Assembly: GCF_001411555.2 (NCBI RefSeq)
Contig: NC_049910.1
Span: 35,937,250-36,001,249 of the forward strand
From: Juglans regia
Lineage: Eukaryota > Streptophyta > Magnoliopsida > Fagales > Juglandaceae
Direction: 5' to 3'
Length of the DNA stretch: 64,000 nucleotides
A program made the translations under genes and the position numbers. Below, in pieces: positions 38,905 through 50,484 of the stretch (position 1 is its first letter; each line of letters starts with the position of its first letter). Below the pieces are notes generated by a model that was not told the DNA's origin, searched no databases, and saw only the letters and a list, made by a program, of their open reading frames with translations.

Positions 38905-39650
38905 TGTGGACGCTACTAGAACGTCTCAAAAGGTTTATAGCATCGAAACAAGTGTACGTCACAAAAAGATCTTGTATTTGTAGCGAAATATATCGCCGCC
39001 ATTGTGAAAAACTTTGATGTAAAAGAGTAAGCCGATGGTAGAGAAAAATCTATTTGCGACATTATTTTTGTGACGCAAATATAAAATATCGTCATAACAA
39101 AATCTTATTTGCAAGCTTCTTTTATGGTTGCAAATATATATTGCCACAATTATTTCATATTTGCGTCAATAAAGATCTTCACAAATGCACTATTCGTATT
39201 AGGCAAACGGCTGACCACGCGGTCTAGATATGTATTTGCAACTAACTATTTGTGTCGCAAATATAAAAAGGTTTGCAGGAAAATAGTTTTTCCAACACAA
39301 AAAGTATTGTCGCAAATAATGATATTGCCGCAAATAATATTTTTTGTAGCACATATTACCTTGTCGTAAATGCCAGTAAATTGTAGATAAAGGTCAATTA
39401 TATTTGTGACTAAATAGTAGTGCCACAAATATGAACATTTCGCTGGAAATCAAACTATTGCAACCCTGAAATTATTGACATAAATGGTTAATTTGTTGCC
39501 TCAAATAATGTGGTTTTTGTGGCGCTTATTACCTTGTCGCAAATACGAATGAATTGCATTTAGTCAAATGATATTGACGTATATGTAATTTGTTAGCATT
39601 GCAATTTTTATGTCATTTTTGCTTGAATTGCATCACAAATTATTGTAGTG
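38905..39650. mobile_element. CACTA-like non-autonomous element or CACTA subterminal region
   Basis: About 740 bp are packed with short motifs of the form tttgcgac/gtcgcaaat. They run mainly as tttgcg(t/a)c in the left half and as gtcgcaaat in the right half, the arrangement of CACTA subterminal repeats. The right end reads 'caaattattgtagtg' (reverse complement CACTACAATAATTTG), a CACTA-type terminus, followed by GAC. The left end near 38,907 reads 'gctactagaacg', similar to a degenerate CACTACTAGAA terminus preceded by GAC. It could be a small complete element or the end of the large CACTA to the right. Confidence 0.5.
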
Positions 39651-40800
39651 GACTGGGAAAAATAAGGGATTGAATAAACATTTGTTATGGCGATTAATGG
39701 TTTGTAGCAAAATTGCTAGAAATGAAATACATGACTTGATCAATTTATATATCCTGAAATCATGATGACTTACTAACATTCTAATGTTAAACAATTAATG
39801 GTGGCTAAATTGATCAACCATAGGTTATTTTTTTCTTCATCCTGTAGTTTTGTGGAATGGGACTGCTACTTATATCCCTGTAGCCACTTACCAATATATA
39901 TAGATATACTAGATACTAGACACAACTTAAATATCCAAGTTTAATTAAATATTTAGAGGCCACACATATATATTAAAACATATATTTAATCAATGTACCC
40001 ATAGTACTAGACATCATACAACAGAACACACTCCATAAAGCCATGTCAAACTATACAAGACATCGTGATAAGTGTTCTTCAGTCAACCATGGTGCAAGCT
40101 ATATATATATATATATATATATAAATATACATATGTGGGAGACAACTTTTATACAATCATGAAGAGCACATAACTCATGTACTAGGCTAATCAATGGAAA
40201 TTGAATGCTTTCTTCAATGCATCTTAACATGGTTTGAAATGTTTGTTTGCTCAGGTTGCTTCTGTTCTTCATATTCATCGAATTAGATCTCAAGTTGTCA
40301 TTTCTTGCATCCATTTGAGAAAATGTTATGTAAACCTAACTATGTAATATTTTGGGAATGATAAAGAATAAGAAGAACAGCTCAACAACAGTCATACAAA
40401 ATTAATATCCTATATATATACACAATATGTGCAGCATGGCTATTCTCATCAACACCCAAATCTTTATATGCATGGTGGTACGACACTTTAACATATTTAT
40501 AGTTGTGTGTGTCCAATTTGCACTGCCATGAAAAAACATAACAAAATGAAAAACAACAAGTTTACATGAAAAACAACATTAAAAACACAACAACTAGAAA
40601 ACACAACAACATAAAAAAAGGATCAACGTCAAAAATAGTTATACACATAGTTGAGAAAATAACTAAACAACTCTAATAACAAACACACATTTCTGTATTT
40701 TGCAAGTTTACCTGTTAAGCAACACAAAAACAAGTATATTTTGATAACTCATCTAGACAATCTAGCTAGCACCAAAATTTACCATTTCAATAACTTTTCC
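39651..40800. other. No gene recognised
   Basis: AT-rich DNA with a (TA)n run near 40,100-40,123 and A-rich stretches ('aacaacataaaaaaagg'). Probably the 3' part of the CACTA element or flanking spacer. Confidence 0.35.
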
Positions 40801-42476
40801 ACCAATCACAACCAAAATATGTACTGACCCCCACTCCTGACATTTCAAGTTTCCAACCACCCAGTCATCACTTCAAAAACTCACTCCAGGGTTGTCTCCC
40901 GTCAATTTTCAAAAGAGTTGCCACCATGGCCTCTCCAAAATTGACTTTATACTAAAAACATTGTTCAGAAAACTCTTAGTCAACAGCTTGGGTCTCTCTT
41001 GGAGACTCTCTTTGTGAATACTGCTGTTATGACATAGAGTAGGTCATGAATTTATCAAACTTAGCTTATTTCTGCAATAGCTCCCGCACATTTGACTTCA
41101 ATTCCTCAAGTTGTACTATATAATACTCAACATCTTGTGAGGCCCCCCTGGACATCAACACCACAATGTGACCTTCTATTCGACTCAGACATCTCCATCT
41201 CTCCCAATCCTCTGGCATATCTCGGCCTATGCCCAACAACCTCCTTAAAAATTAGCGCCGCTGCCTCTCGAGTTTGATTCCCAGGGTCCATTGCATTTAA
41301 CCTTTCCACCATTTTATTCTTAACAATGATGCACAAAAATTTCATTAATCATGAAGAAGATTATAACCAATATAAAAAATAAGCATAACTAGGTAGAATT
41401 TATAAAAACCAGACAACAGCCCAATGTTATTGTTACTCACATAGAGATCTTTAGTCATGTCCGTAACAAATTTGTTCTTCTTTTTTTACCAACGGGACTC
41501 GCTAAAGAAATCAATTAGGTTGTGCATACTCTCACGCTGCAACAAGAAAAGCAAATGTGATTATATCAGCTAGGCGAAAGCATATACACTAGTATGAAAA
41601 CGTCAAGGCCAGTTCTCTATGTGATCGATTAAACTAGCGGGCCATTTGTTACCTTTTCTTCTAATAGTCTTGCAAAAGATTTCCTGCCGGCCGTATGGTT
41701 AGTTCGTAGTAGTTCCCTATCGGCCTTATTTTGTAATGACAATGCCTAGTGGAGATTAAACACCAAACACAAAAAATCTCTATATTAGAGTCCAATTCTA
41801 TGTGGCAAACAATATAGAATTGTTAATTTATCAACACTAAAAAATATATATATTAGCACAATATATTGTGGCACACTTGCTGCCTTGATGAGAAATTTGG
41901 AGAATTAAAAAACTAGAATCATTAAGACATTACATGTACCTTGAATTCCTTACTATCCCATCACATACATAAATTTCGCCAAACATCTTCATCCACCTTG
42001 TCAATACCTTCTACTAGTATTGCTTTATGAGATTCATAACTATTGTAGATTCTATGGAGCTCATAATGAAATGATTGAATTGCTTGTGTGGTTGTAGAGT
42101 TATTGTTCTATGAAGATTATTTTTTTTTTCCATTTTTCCATTGTAATATAAAATCAGCCTAGGATACAAACAAGAAAAGATAATTAGCATAATTGTTCTA
42201 ATTTGCACATCTCATTAATGGCATGAAATGAGCTTTTCTTACACGAACGTGATTACACAACTCTTCTTTCTGGTCCTCAAGCACTTCATTCCAACGATGG
42301 TAACTTATGTTAGCATGATACTTAACTATACATGTTACCATTCTAGCAAATATAGTCGCGTTCAAGCATGACACCTTACTATCTTCGTCCTTGATTAATA
42401 AAGAAATTGGTCCAATCTTCCAGAGATTGTCAAACTTTGTGCTTTTTGCTGGTCCCCAGCCACGTTTCTTGCTCAC
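40800..42476 (-). pseudogene. CACTA Transposase_24 (Ptta/En/Spm) gene, decayed
   Basis: Minus-strand fragments match the second gene of plant CACTA elements. RGWGPAKSTKFDNLWKIGPI with the following residues up to NHVRVR (42,476-42,246) is the N-terminal part. A KADRELLRTN...TAGRKSFARLL-like stretch lies near 41,640-41,740. KMVERLNAMDPGNQTREAAA with FKEVVGHRPRYARGLGEMEM (41,345-41,127) is the conserved core. A coiled-coil-like tail (YYIVQLEELKSNVRELLQK) follows towards 41,050. Stops and missing exons separate the pieces. The protein normally binds element ends with TNP2. Confidence 0.75.
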
Positions 42477-42620
42477 GGATGCTAAAAGAAATTCTCCCTC
42501 ACAACAAGTATGTCCATACTATATATTATGTAATGAAATCAAGAGCAAACTCAATTAATGTCGAGTAATGATAGATTAGAATAATCTTATAAACATTTTA
42601 TTATTACGTTTTTTGAAGTA

Positions 42621-42956
42621 ATGCTATCGAAGTACTTGTCTCTACCCCCACATCCAAAAATTCAGTTTCGCAAACCACATTTGGTTGTTGGGTTGAATCA
42701 TCTGATGAAGAGGTTCTGTTGTCCATCAATGTCTAGAATTGGTGGGGGTGATTGGAAAATAGACTGTGATTATGATTCTTCTGATCTAATTAATGCATAT
42801 CCAGACCTCCTTAACCTTCCACCTCATGTACGTATCCTTCCTCTTACTGTTCTTGCCATCGTGGTTGAACTGCATCAAAACTACGATCATATGAGCGATA
42901 TTGAAAACTACATGTGTGATATGATAGATGATACATTTTATGTAGATAAAATGTAA
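42621..42956 (+). other. Unassigned 111-codon open frame
   Basis: An uninterrupted ATG-started frame within the CACTA territory, antisense to the transposase genes. It contains a DCDYDSSDLINAYPDLLNLP-like acidic segment and a hydrophobic stretch ILPLTVLAIVVEL. I do not recognise it. Amino-acid composition is plausible for protein, but there is no supporting motif; it could be an exon of captured sequence or chance. Confidence 0.2.
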
Positions 42957-44324
42957 ATATATTATATGATAAATAATTTCCCTTTTCTTTTTAAGGAGTT
43001 GAGCAACTGTCCCATAGTGATATATCTATTTTTATCATATATAATATTACTTCTAATTTTATTTCTCCCTTTGTTGTTGCTTACTACTAAGTATTCTTAA
43101 AGTTTCCCTTTTAGTTTGATATCTTAGTGCTCTAATACTAACTTCATAACTAAAAAATTTAAAAACAGAGACAAGTAGTAGTGGTGAAAATCAACACATT
43201 GACAATGAAAAAAATTTACACATCCATAGTTTGCATGCTGATATTTGAACACTCATGATTCTTTTTCTTCCCTGTTGAGAGGAAAACAAAATCTGCAGTG
43301 GTATAACGAAATTAGGCGGAATAATTACAACTTCTCAACATAGGTTCTCATTTATCAACATGGACAAGCATATTTGCGCAAAATTTTAAACAAACTAAAG
43401 AAAATAGTGTTACTTAATTCCCATGAGAAAAAAGAAGAAGAAAGATTTTACTAATTATCTACTGTGACCAAGTTGTATAGGCAAATCTAATAGTGGATTT
43501 GTTAGGCAAATCTAATTAAAGGTGGAAATTAATTACATAACAAAATTTTCACCAACATGACTAATAAACACAACTACACTTAAAGGAATATTAAAGATTT
43601 AGAGATGCAAAAAGAGACAGGAACAAAGCATAAATAGAGCATAAATGGTTTTAGAATTTCATCTCCATTAAACCAAACTATTCATTTCATAAGATTTTAG
43701 CATAATCATTTCATATAATGTAAACAACTTACATGCAAGATCTAAATCCAAGTTAAAACCATCTATCTCAATTATCACCAATCATTACCAAATTACACTT
43801 CATCTGTTGTACCAATAGTTTTCACTAAATGCCAAGTCCACATTTGTGAACATCAATTCTTGGTTAAGACTTGTAATCATCATGACCATGTAACTATATG
43901 TTAAAAGACCCATGTAAGAAGACAAAATCTCTAGCTACAATCTTTGTGCTAGGAGAGGAAGTCTGCATAGTGAAACTCTCGACCATAAGGTTTGATACTC
44001 TCACAAATCCATAAGAGAATTCATCATGTCATAAGCCAGTATTGAAAAATCTAATGGTACATGTGAGTTCTTATATATTGATTGTGAGAAACTATCATTA
44101 AAAGTTACATACAAAGTAGATATATTAATTGCATACCAGTACGTGTAAGGCTTCTTCGTGGATGTCTAATCTTCCTTCACAAATAGTTGAAAAATTTAAG
44201 TATTGCCATCCATAACCACGTGGGTGGCACCATTACTTGCAGCAAATAACGAGCCTTTTTGTTCAATTTAAGAAATATAAACTATACATGCTTTTTAATA
44301 AATGATACGCAGACACAATACCTT
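42957..44324. other. No gene recognised (inside CACTA)
   Basis: AT-rich spacer between the Transposase_24 region and the TNP2/DUF4216 tail. Nothing coding could be supported. Confidence 0.35.
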
Positions 44325-45040
44325 AGTTTGCATTAGAGTCATCACTATTTGCACAGTCTTCCTCAGTCTCTTCATCGATCTTTCGGACATTGTTTTCATT
44401 AGCCAAATAAAAATCAACTTCAGCACTACCATTCGAAGCACAGTCCTCCGACCTGTCGTTGGTAAACATCTACTCATCAAGAATGTCATTAGTTCTCACA
44501 TTTAATGCAGATGTGGGGACCATCATTGGCTGGACATCTTGCCTTAGCAATGGGGATTGAAGACCATCATGTTCAAAGTGAATGTCACATAGGGGTTTGG
44601 AAGATTCCTTGTCCTAATATGCCTCACATTCGTTAGAATCATCTTCATCACTAATTAGTGGCACCTGTGGAACGTCATACACATTCTTATACGTTATCTT
44701 TTGCACAACATGCCACGCACCACCTAAGTTTGTGTTTTTGAGATAAAAAAAAACTTGCGAAGCTTGGCATGCCAATGCGAATGGCTCATCCTTATACCAT
44801 GTTCAACTGAAATTCACAATTGTAGTATGGTCACCGACACGTATCACTCGATAATCACCAACATCAAACCAATGGCATTTAAATACATTCACACACCGCC
44901 ATCCTATGTAGTAGAACTCCAAGATGTCATTTAGTATGCCATAGAAATCTACCATGTTGGCTTTGTGTTCGGCCATAACTAGTACACCACTATTTTGAGT
45001 TCAACGGTTTTTGTTCACGAGGCTTTGTATAAAACCTTAT
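44325..45040 (-). pseudogene. CACTA TNP2 C-terminal part (DUF4216 and acidic tail)
   Basis: Reading the minus strand from 45,031: RFYTKPREQKP, a +1 shift, then TQNSGVLVMAEHKANMVDFY, DILEFYYIGWRCVNVFKCHW and DEPFALACQASQVFFYLKN, the DUF4216 signature of CACTA transposase polyproteins. An acidic tail ends EETEEDCANSDDSNAN at about 44,325. The N-terminal continuation (DLYALTCSPDPWV...CIMNGIRF) is 5.4 kb away at 50,494-50,610, separated by the insertion 45,041-50,484. Confidence 0.8.
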
Positions 45041-45946
45041 GAGTACTGCTACAAGCAAGAATAACGCTGTGCCTGCCTGCAGATGCCACTGACGTGGCAT
45101 TTTGCCATGTCAGCACTTATGTATTAAAAAAACACACAAAAGCTGAGAAGGAGAGAACGATCGGGAGAAACAAAAATTAGAAGCAGATTATGCTGCCCAA
45201 TTCAAGCGGAAGGGGAAAATGTCATGAGTGACCATTTCATTCTCTTCCTCGGCGTTGTAGCTCCGGTGTGCACCAGCTGTAACCAAACCTGGTAATATTA
45301 TTTCAATTTCAAACTCATTGCATTTTATTATAGTATTTTGGGCTTTTTATTTTGTGGCAATGGCAATTCCAGGTTTGGTTTGGATGGATGGAAAAGCTCA
45401 CGGAAAATTACTTGTTATTTATATTATTTATCATATATAAATAATGATATATGAAAAAAAAATAAAAAAAAAAAGTCATTGAGGGAATTTACCGATGAGA
45501 ATCCCATCTCGTGTTTTTTTTTTCAGTGGGAGAGCCCATACAATCTAGAGCATCGAGTGGGCACGGCTCAATCTAGGTGCTTAAGTTACTTGTTGTTTGA
45601 AAAAAATAGAAAAAAGATATTTCTTTTGTTTAAATCTTTTTGTTTTTTATTTTATTTTTTCTTGTTGATAAGTTTTAATGACTAGGAAATGATTAGCATT
45701 GTCCTGCATCTGAAAGAGAGATTTTTTTCGAGATGAACATTTGCATTCAGTTTAAAAAAGTGCCCAACTTGATTGTAATTTTGGTTCCTCAAAAAATACT
45801 GAGTGAAAAAATGCTGAGTGCCCAACTTGATTGTGTATATATGTTGCTATAGATTGATATAAAAATTTATCGTAAAAAGTTACATTCAGTTTTGCTGCAG
45901 TATTTATGTAAAAAGTAAGACCCACTTGGTTTCATTGTTGAGGTAA

Positions 45947-47510
45947 ATGGAGAAAGAGAAAGAAGATGCATCCTGCATAACAGCTCCTACCACCAATCCA
46001 TCAACCCAAGTATTATAAACCTCTTTCAACAGTTAGTGTGTGTTTAGTTTATGTGTAGTCATTGTCCACTTGGGTTGATTAACATTATGTTGCTATATGT
46101 TAGAACATATCAAGACTACTGTATCCAAAATTTTCAAATTACATGGCAAGTTACTACGATCCAGTGCCTCATTCGTGGTTACCATCTTTTGTGCCTCCTC
46201 CAAGTGCCAACTCATATCCATGGAGCAACCAGGTGATTGTTGGATGGTAAAGTAGATCATGTACTTTATTTTATGAACATGAATATTTGGTCTACTTATT
46301 TATTTTTAATTTTTTTTAGAGAACTGCAGCAAGACCCATGAAGCTCTACTGTCGCTACCACATCAAGTACTACTGCCCTAAGTAGTACCGCTACCTTGTA
46401 TAATTCCACCATACCAATGATGAGACCTCGTCCAACTACCTACCCATATCCATGGAGCAACCCGGTGATGATTTATTAGAATATTTATTGTAGTTAGTTT
46501 GCTTTAATTTTCTGAACTTAAATATTTCATCTAATTATTTATATTTAAATTTTTTATGGAAACTGCAGCAACACTTATGGAACACTACCTCCGCTACCAC
46601 GTCAAGTATTGCTACGTTGAGTAGTTCCGCTGCTGCGTCAAGTACTGCTGTCTTGAGTAGTTCCACTGTCGTGTCAAGTACTGCTGCCTTGTATAGTTCC
46701 GCCATACCAATAATGAGACCTCCTCCAATTGCTTACCCATATCCATGGAGCAACCAGATAATCATTTTTTAGAGTATTTATTGTAGCTAATGTTAGACTT
46801 GAATATTAGTCTAACTATTTATATTTACATTTTTTTTTGAAAAGCTGCAGCAACACCCATAGATCTCTACTTCTGCTCCCATGTCTAGTTCCGCAAGTAG
46901 TGTTAGCTCTAGTGTAGCTGTCAGTTCTAGTGTACAAAACAGCGAAAGTAGACAATTGTCAGAGGCAAGAGAAGACTCCCATGTAAGAGGAGGATGTCGA
47001 CAATGGAGGAACAATTGAAGAAAACTAAAACTAAGGCTGTGAATAAGAAAATAGATAAGGGAAAAAGCAGACTGGTGAGAGCATAATTATTGTCATTATT
47101 ACCTGATATTCATATTTGAGTATTTGATAATATACTATTATTTCCACTTACTTGTGAACTCTAATTATTTTTTATGTTATCAAAGGCGTATATTGGACAC
47201 CAAACTGTTGGAAAGCGGTGGAAATCAACTTGGCCTATCGGGAATGAGGATGCAAGAACATGTACAAACTCCCATAATGGTGAAAGAAGAAATTGGACAA
47301 CAAGATGTGATGGGGACACTAGAAAGTCTACAACCAATAATGGAGACACAAGAAAGTATACAATTACCACTTGAATTCATTTTATTGTAAAGTTCGTGGT
47401 TTTTTATGTGGGCCTTACTTTGTCTGCTATTTTGTTCACAGGTGCAACTAGGAATGGATGGAACGCAGCCGGAGATGGCAGATGGAACGCAGCCAAGCAG
47501 CTTCTTATAG
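45947..47510 (+). pseudogene. Unknown Ser/Pro-rich gene with triplicated exon
   Basis: Unrecognised. A possible first exon (45,947-46,009, MEKEKEDASCITAPTTNPST...) is followed by an exon ending at 46,232 (YYDPVPHSWLPSFVPPPSAN then SYPWSNQ). Related exons follow at ~46,324-46,464, ~46,564-46,757 and ~46,849-46,975, then 47,186-~47,375 (RRILDTKLLESGGNQLGLSG...) and a last exon ~47,442-47,508 with DGTQPEMADGTQP. The middle copy is open for about 65 codons. Copies 1 and 3 have TGA and TAG at the Trp codon that is TGG in copy 2, and copy 2 has lost its GT donor. The phase between the first two exons is ambiguous. It appears to be a dead or dying gene inside the 5.4-kb insertion. Confidence 0.45.
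46190..46870 (+). repeat. Tandem exon/intron duplication (~230-290 bp period)
   Basis: The block 'ctgcagcaa.ac..atg' ... 'tatccatggagcaacc' recurs, with the terminal motif at about 46,211-46,232, 46,447-46,464 and 46,736-46,757, and the initial motif at 46,324, 46,564 and 46,849. Copy 2 also contains an inner 36-nt tandem repeat encoding three 12-residue units of the form SSxAxLSSS. Confidence 0.8.
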
Positions 47511-48179
47511 CAAAATTTTAGAGATCCATTATGCCTACTTATGTTGTGTGTTGATGGTGGTGATTTGTTAGAATTTGGGTTAAATGTGGTTTGTTGGCAT
47601 TTGTGTGTTAGGAGTGATTTGTAAGAATTTGCGCGTTGGTGTTGAACAATTGGAGTATGTTATGTATTAGTGGTGAAAGTGTACGTTTTGTATCGTATCT
47701 TAGTATTTGAGCCCACGTTTTGCACATTTTGTATTCAAGTACGCTATTTCTGTAAATTTGAGTTTGTATCCAGGCACTCAATTTATGTGATTTCGATTGA
47801 ATGTGAATGACATTAGTTTATTAGTTCAGATTATACTTTGTTTGATATTTCCTCTTATGTCCAGATGAAAAAAAAGTAAATCAATAAACCTGTAATTTAG
47901 TCCTGTCAAATATTCTGACAAAATGATCAGGCTGGTAAGTTATATTCACGCATATACATACTTTTTTCAAAAGCAGTGGCACGTTAAAACAAAATAAATT
48001 CTCGGGATTGAAGATCAAATACAAATCAGAATAAAGTCTCAAATACATAATTTTAAAGTCTCGACTTACAAACGCTAAGTTTGTATAAAATACAAATACA
48101 AACTCGTCAACGCAGTGAGTGTATCAAATACAAGTAAATAACTATGACTATTAGCCAAAGTACACGAAATAGTTTGTGT

Positions 48180-48690
48180 GCGTGCATGCCGCATGTCAGC
48201 TTCTTGATTACGAACCTGGGCTTGATCGTTATGGAGTGCCAACTCCCTCTTCCCTATCTCTTATTCTCTCTTTTTAAGTTCTTCGTCTTTTCTTAATACT
48301 TATGCTTCTCTCTTTTTAAGTTTTTCCCATTTCCTTAATAGTTCTACTTCTCTCTTTACAAGGGTTGCTCTTTGTATTCATTACTATCTGACCACTTGAA
48401 AAACTTGCAGTGTGGTAATCCCTGATTATAAATAAATAATCAAGTATGGTTGACGTCAAAATTTTGAATAAAACATTAATATGAAAACAGAAACGTGCAA
48501 GTACTATTAATTGTCTACCTCTTTATTGTATAGTGGACACCCAAAGAATGCTCGTCCCGGATTTCTTCGAGTATTTGATATTGTAAGTACAGCTTGTTTC
48601 CCACAATTGTACATTGGGACATTGCTTGATGTATGATTATGCAATGATGTTGAAGAAACTGATGACGACATTCTTGTATCTATCAACAAA
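48180..48690 (-). pseudogene. GRF-type zinc-finger protein remnant
   Basis: Exon 1 (about 48,688-48,526) encodes MSSSVSSTSLHNHTSSNVPM followed by YNCGKQAVLTISNTRRNPGR and AFFGCPLYNKE. After an intron, exon 2 (from about 48,424) gives GLPHCKFFKWSDSNEYK, then a one-base frameshift into a Lys/Arg/Glu coiled coil (VKREVELLRKWEKLKKRE). The order CG...NPGR.FF.CP...C.FFKW is the GRF zinc finger found in many small plant proteins, for example the At4g04775-like family. The usual first Cys of the C-x-C-G start is Tyr here (YNCG), so zinc binding may be lost. It lies inside the 5.4-kb insertion. Confidence 0.7.
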
Positions 48691-49999
48691 ATACAACAGC
48701 ACCTCCAATAATATAGTCAATGAGTTTGTATATTGTAGTGTGCAAACCCTTCATTTGCAAAATTTATGGTTTAGTTAATCTAGACTTTTCTCACTACTTT
48801 AATATAGAATTCATGGTTCAGTAACAAGTTTCATTAGGCTATGAATGAGACACAATTCATAAAATTTCCAATATTTCAAATAAAAGATAAGGAAAACAAT
48901 AATGAAAAATTGGTTTTGTAATCAGCTCTCAATTCCTATGTCAACAGCCAAGAGATGAAACTTTAGGACCCTCATTACTTGAATATCTTAAAAGATAAAA
49001 CCAAATATTGAGGGGGAAAAATAAAGAAAAAAATGTAGGGATACTTTTGGGATAAAACGACTAACAAATTATTTGTATATAATAAGTCGATATAACAATG
49101 GTTGTTTACAAATTTTGGGTAGCAGCTAACTTAATAAAGTAGTAAAGAAAGTAAATACAACTTGATACCTCATGTGAGGCCTCTGGGCTTCTTAGGACCA
49201 TATCGCGGAATAGCTAAGATGTCTGTAAATACACAATTGTTAAGCATACCATGAAGGCACAAAAACAATACACAGTTGGGAGGCCTATGGACTTCTAAAC
49301 AAACAATACGCAGTTGTTAAGCATACATATTTTGCAAATGAAAGACTTTTTCTAAATGAAATTTTAGCTTTAGAAAAAGTGATTGGTATTTGATGTTGTC
49401 AAAAAGCAATAGTTATGGGTGTGTCTTTCAAATGAGAGTAAAGATGAAGACTAGGCATGTTTCTATAGCAGTGAAGAAGAGCTTAAGGAGAAGGACAAGG
49501 ACTGCCTCCTATTGTGACCTACAGTTAAAGAACAAGAGAAAACTATATCATGTTGTGTAAACTCATAGAACCAATAATGAATCTTAAGCAGATTGAGAAA
49601 AAATAGGCAAAAAATATTGGAAGTGACTTAAAACCTCTGCATTTTTTGTAGCACTTGGACTAATTTAGCATTTCCTAAACCCCCTCATGTTGATAATATG
49701 TATAATCTTGTAACTCAAAGTACATGAAAAGTGATGAGATATTCAGTTAACTACCGACATGTAAAAGCTAAAAAGAGTAGTGAAAACAATACAGATTTGC
49801 GAAGAACGAAACATAGATATTGTGGATAAAAATAGTAGCAATGAAAATTTCAAATTCCATCCAACAACTTTCCAATTTCAAATAAAATGTACCATATTGA
49901 TTTAAGTTAAGATATTGGATATTCAAATGATAAAAAAAATATCTTCTATTTTACTCTAACAAACGAATAGCATGAAATGGAGAGATTCTTACAAATTAA

Positions 50000-50484
50000 T
50001 ACACGTATATTTGGTTATGTACACGTATATAGGGTTGAGAAAGTTACTTAGGATGGCACCACTTGGTGGATAGCTAGAGTGCAAATCTTCCTTGGCGTCG
50101 CACAACTGCGTTAGGGTTAGGTTTAGGTTTGGGAGAGAGATCGAGCAGGGGAGAGATTCCTGGAAGGAGAAACGAAAAAAAAAATGAAGAAGAAGTAAGG
50201 GGAAGAAAGATCGAGAAACGAAGAGAAACGATGAAGAAGATCGGAAGAAACAGGGGAGAAACAAAGAAGAATGTGAAATCGCAGGGGCAAAGAGAGCAGA
50301 GATTTCTTGGGAGGGAGACGGATCAAAGTAACAATGCAAAATGCACACGTTTTGTTTCCAGAAGGCAAGCATATCAGTGGACTCAAAATGCACCATTTTA
50401 TTTACTCCACAACAATGTATTTTGTTTCCACGTAGGAAGTCGTCTGTGGGGAGGCCCAAATCATGCCTGCGTTTAGACTTTTCC
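50000..50484 (-). promoter_or_regulatory. CT-rich leader-like segment at the right end of the insertion
   Basis: On the minus strand this is a long CT-rich stretch (around 50,120-50,330) followed by 'aaacctaaacctaacccta', resembling a plant promoter and 5' leader reading towards the GRF remnant. Open frames on both strands here are low-complexity artefacts. Exact transcription start unknown. Confidence 0.3.

Larger units (their letters stand above)
45041..50484. mobile_element. 5.4-kb Mutator-like insertion carrying two convergent genes
   Basis: The segment interrupts the CACTA TNP2 frame exactly at NGIRF|YTK. Flanking sequences are AAACCTTAT (45,032-45,040) and AAACCTGAT (50,485-50,493), a 9-bp duplication with one mismatch, as left by Mutator-like elements. 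The termini (GAGTACTGCTACAAGCAAG and, reversed from the right, GGAAAAGTCTAAACGCAGG) share only 10 of 19 positions, so a long TIR is absent or badly decayed. ACGTGG cores occur near both ends. Inside are a plus-strand gene remnant (45.9-47.5 kb) and a minus-strand GRF zinc-finger remnant (48.2-48.7 kb) with a CT-rich leader-like region near the right end. No MURA transposase was found, so it would be a non-autonomous, gene-carrying element. Confidence 0.7.

Noticed and set aside
40099..40314. 71-codon minus-strand frame considered as a small peptide gene
   Set aside because: It ends in a TA-repeat translation, has no signal peptide and matches no known small-peptide motif.
50123..50386. Overlapping open frames on both strands in CT/GA-rich DNA
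   Set aside because: Low-complexity Ser/Phe/Leu or Lys/Arg/Glu translations. More likely a leader region than coding.
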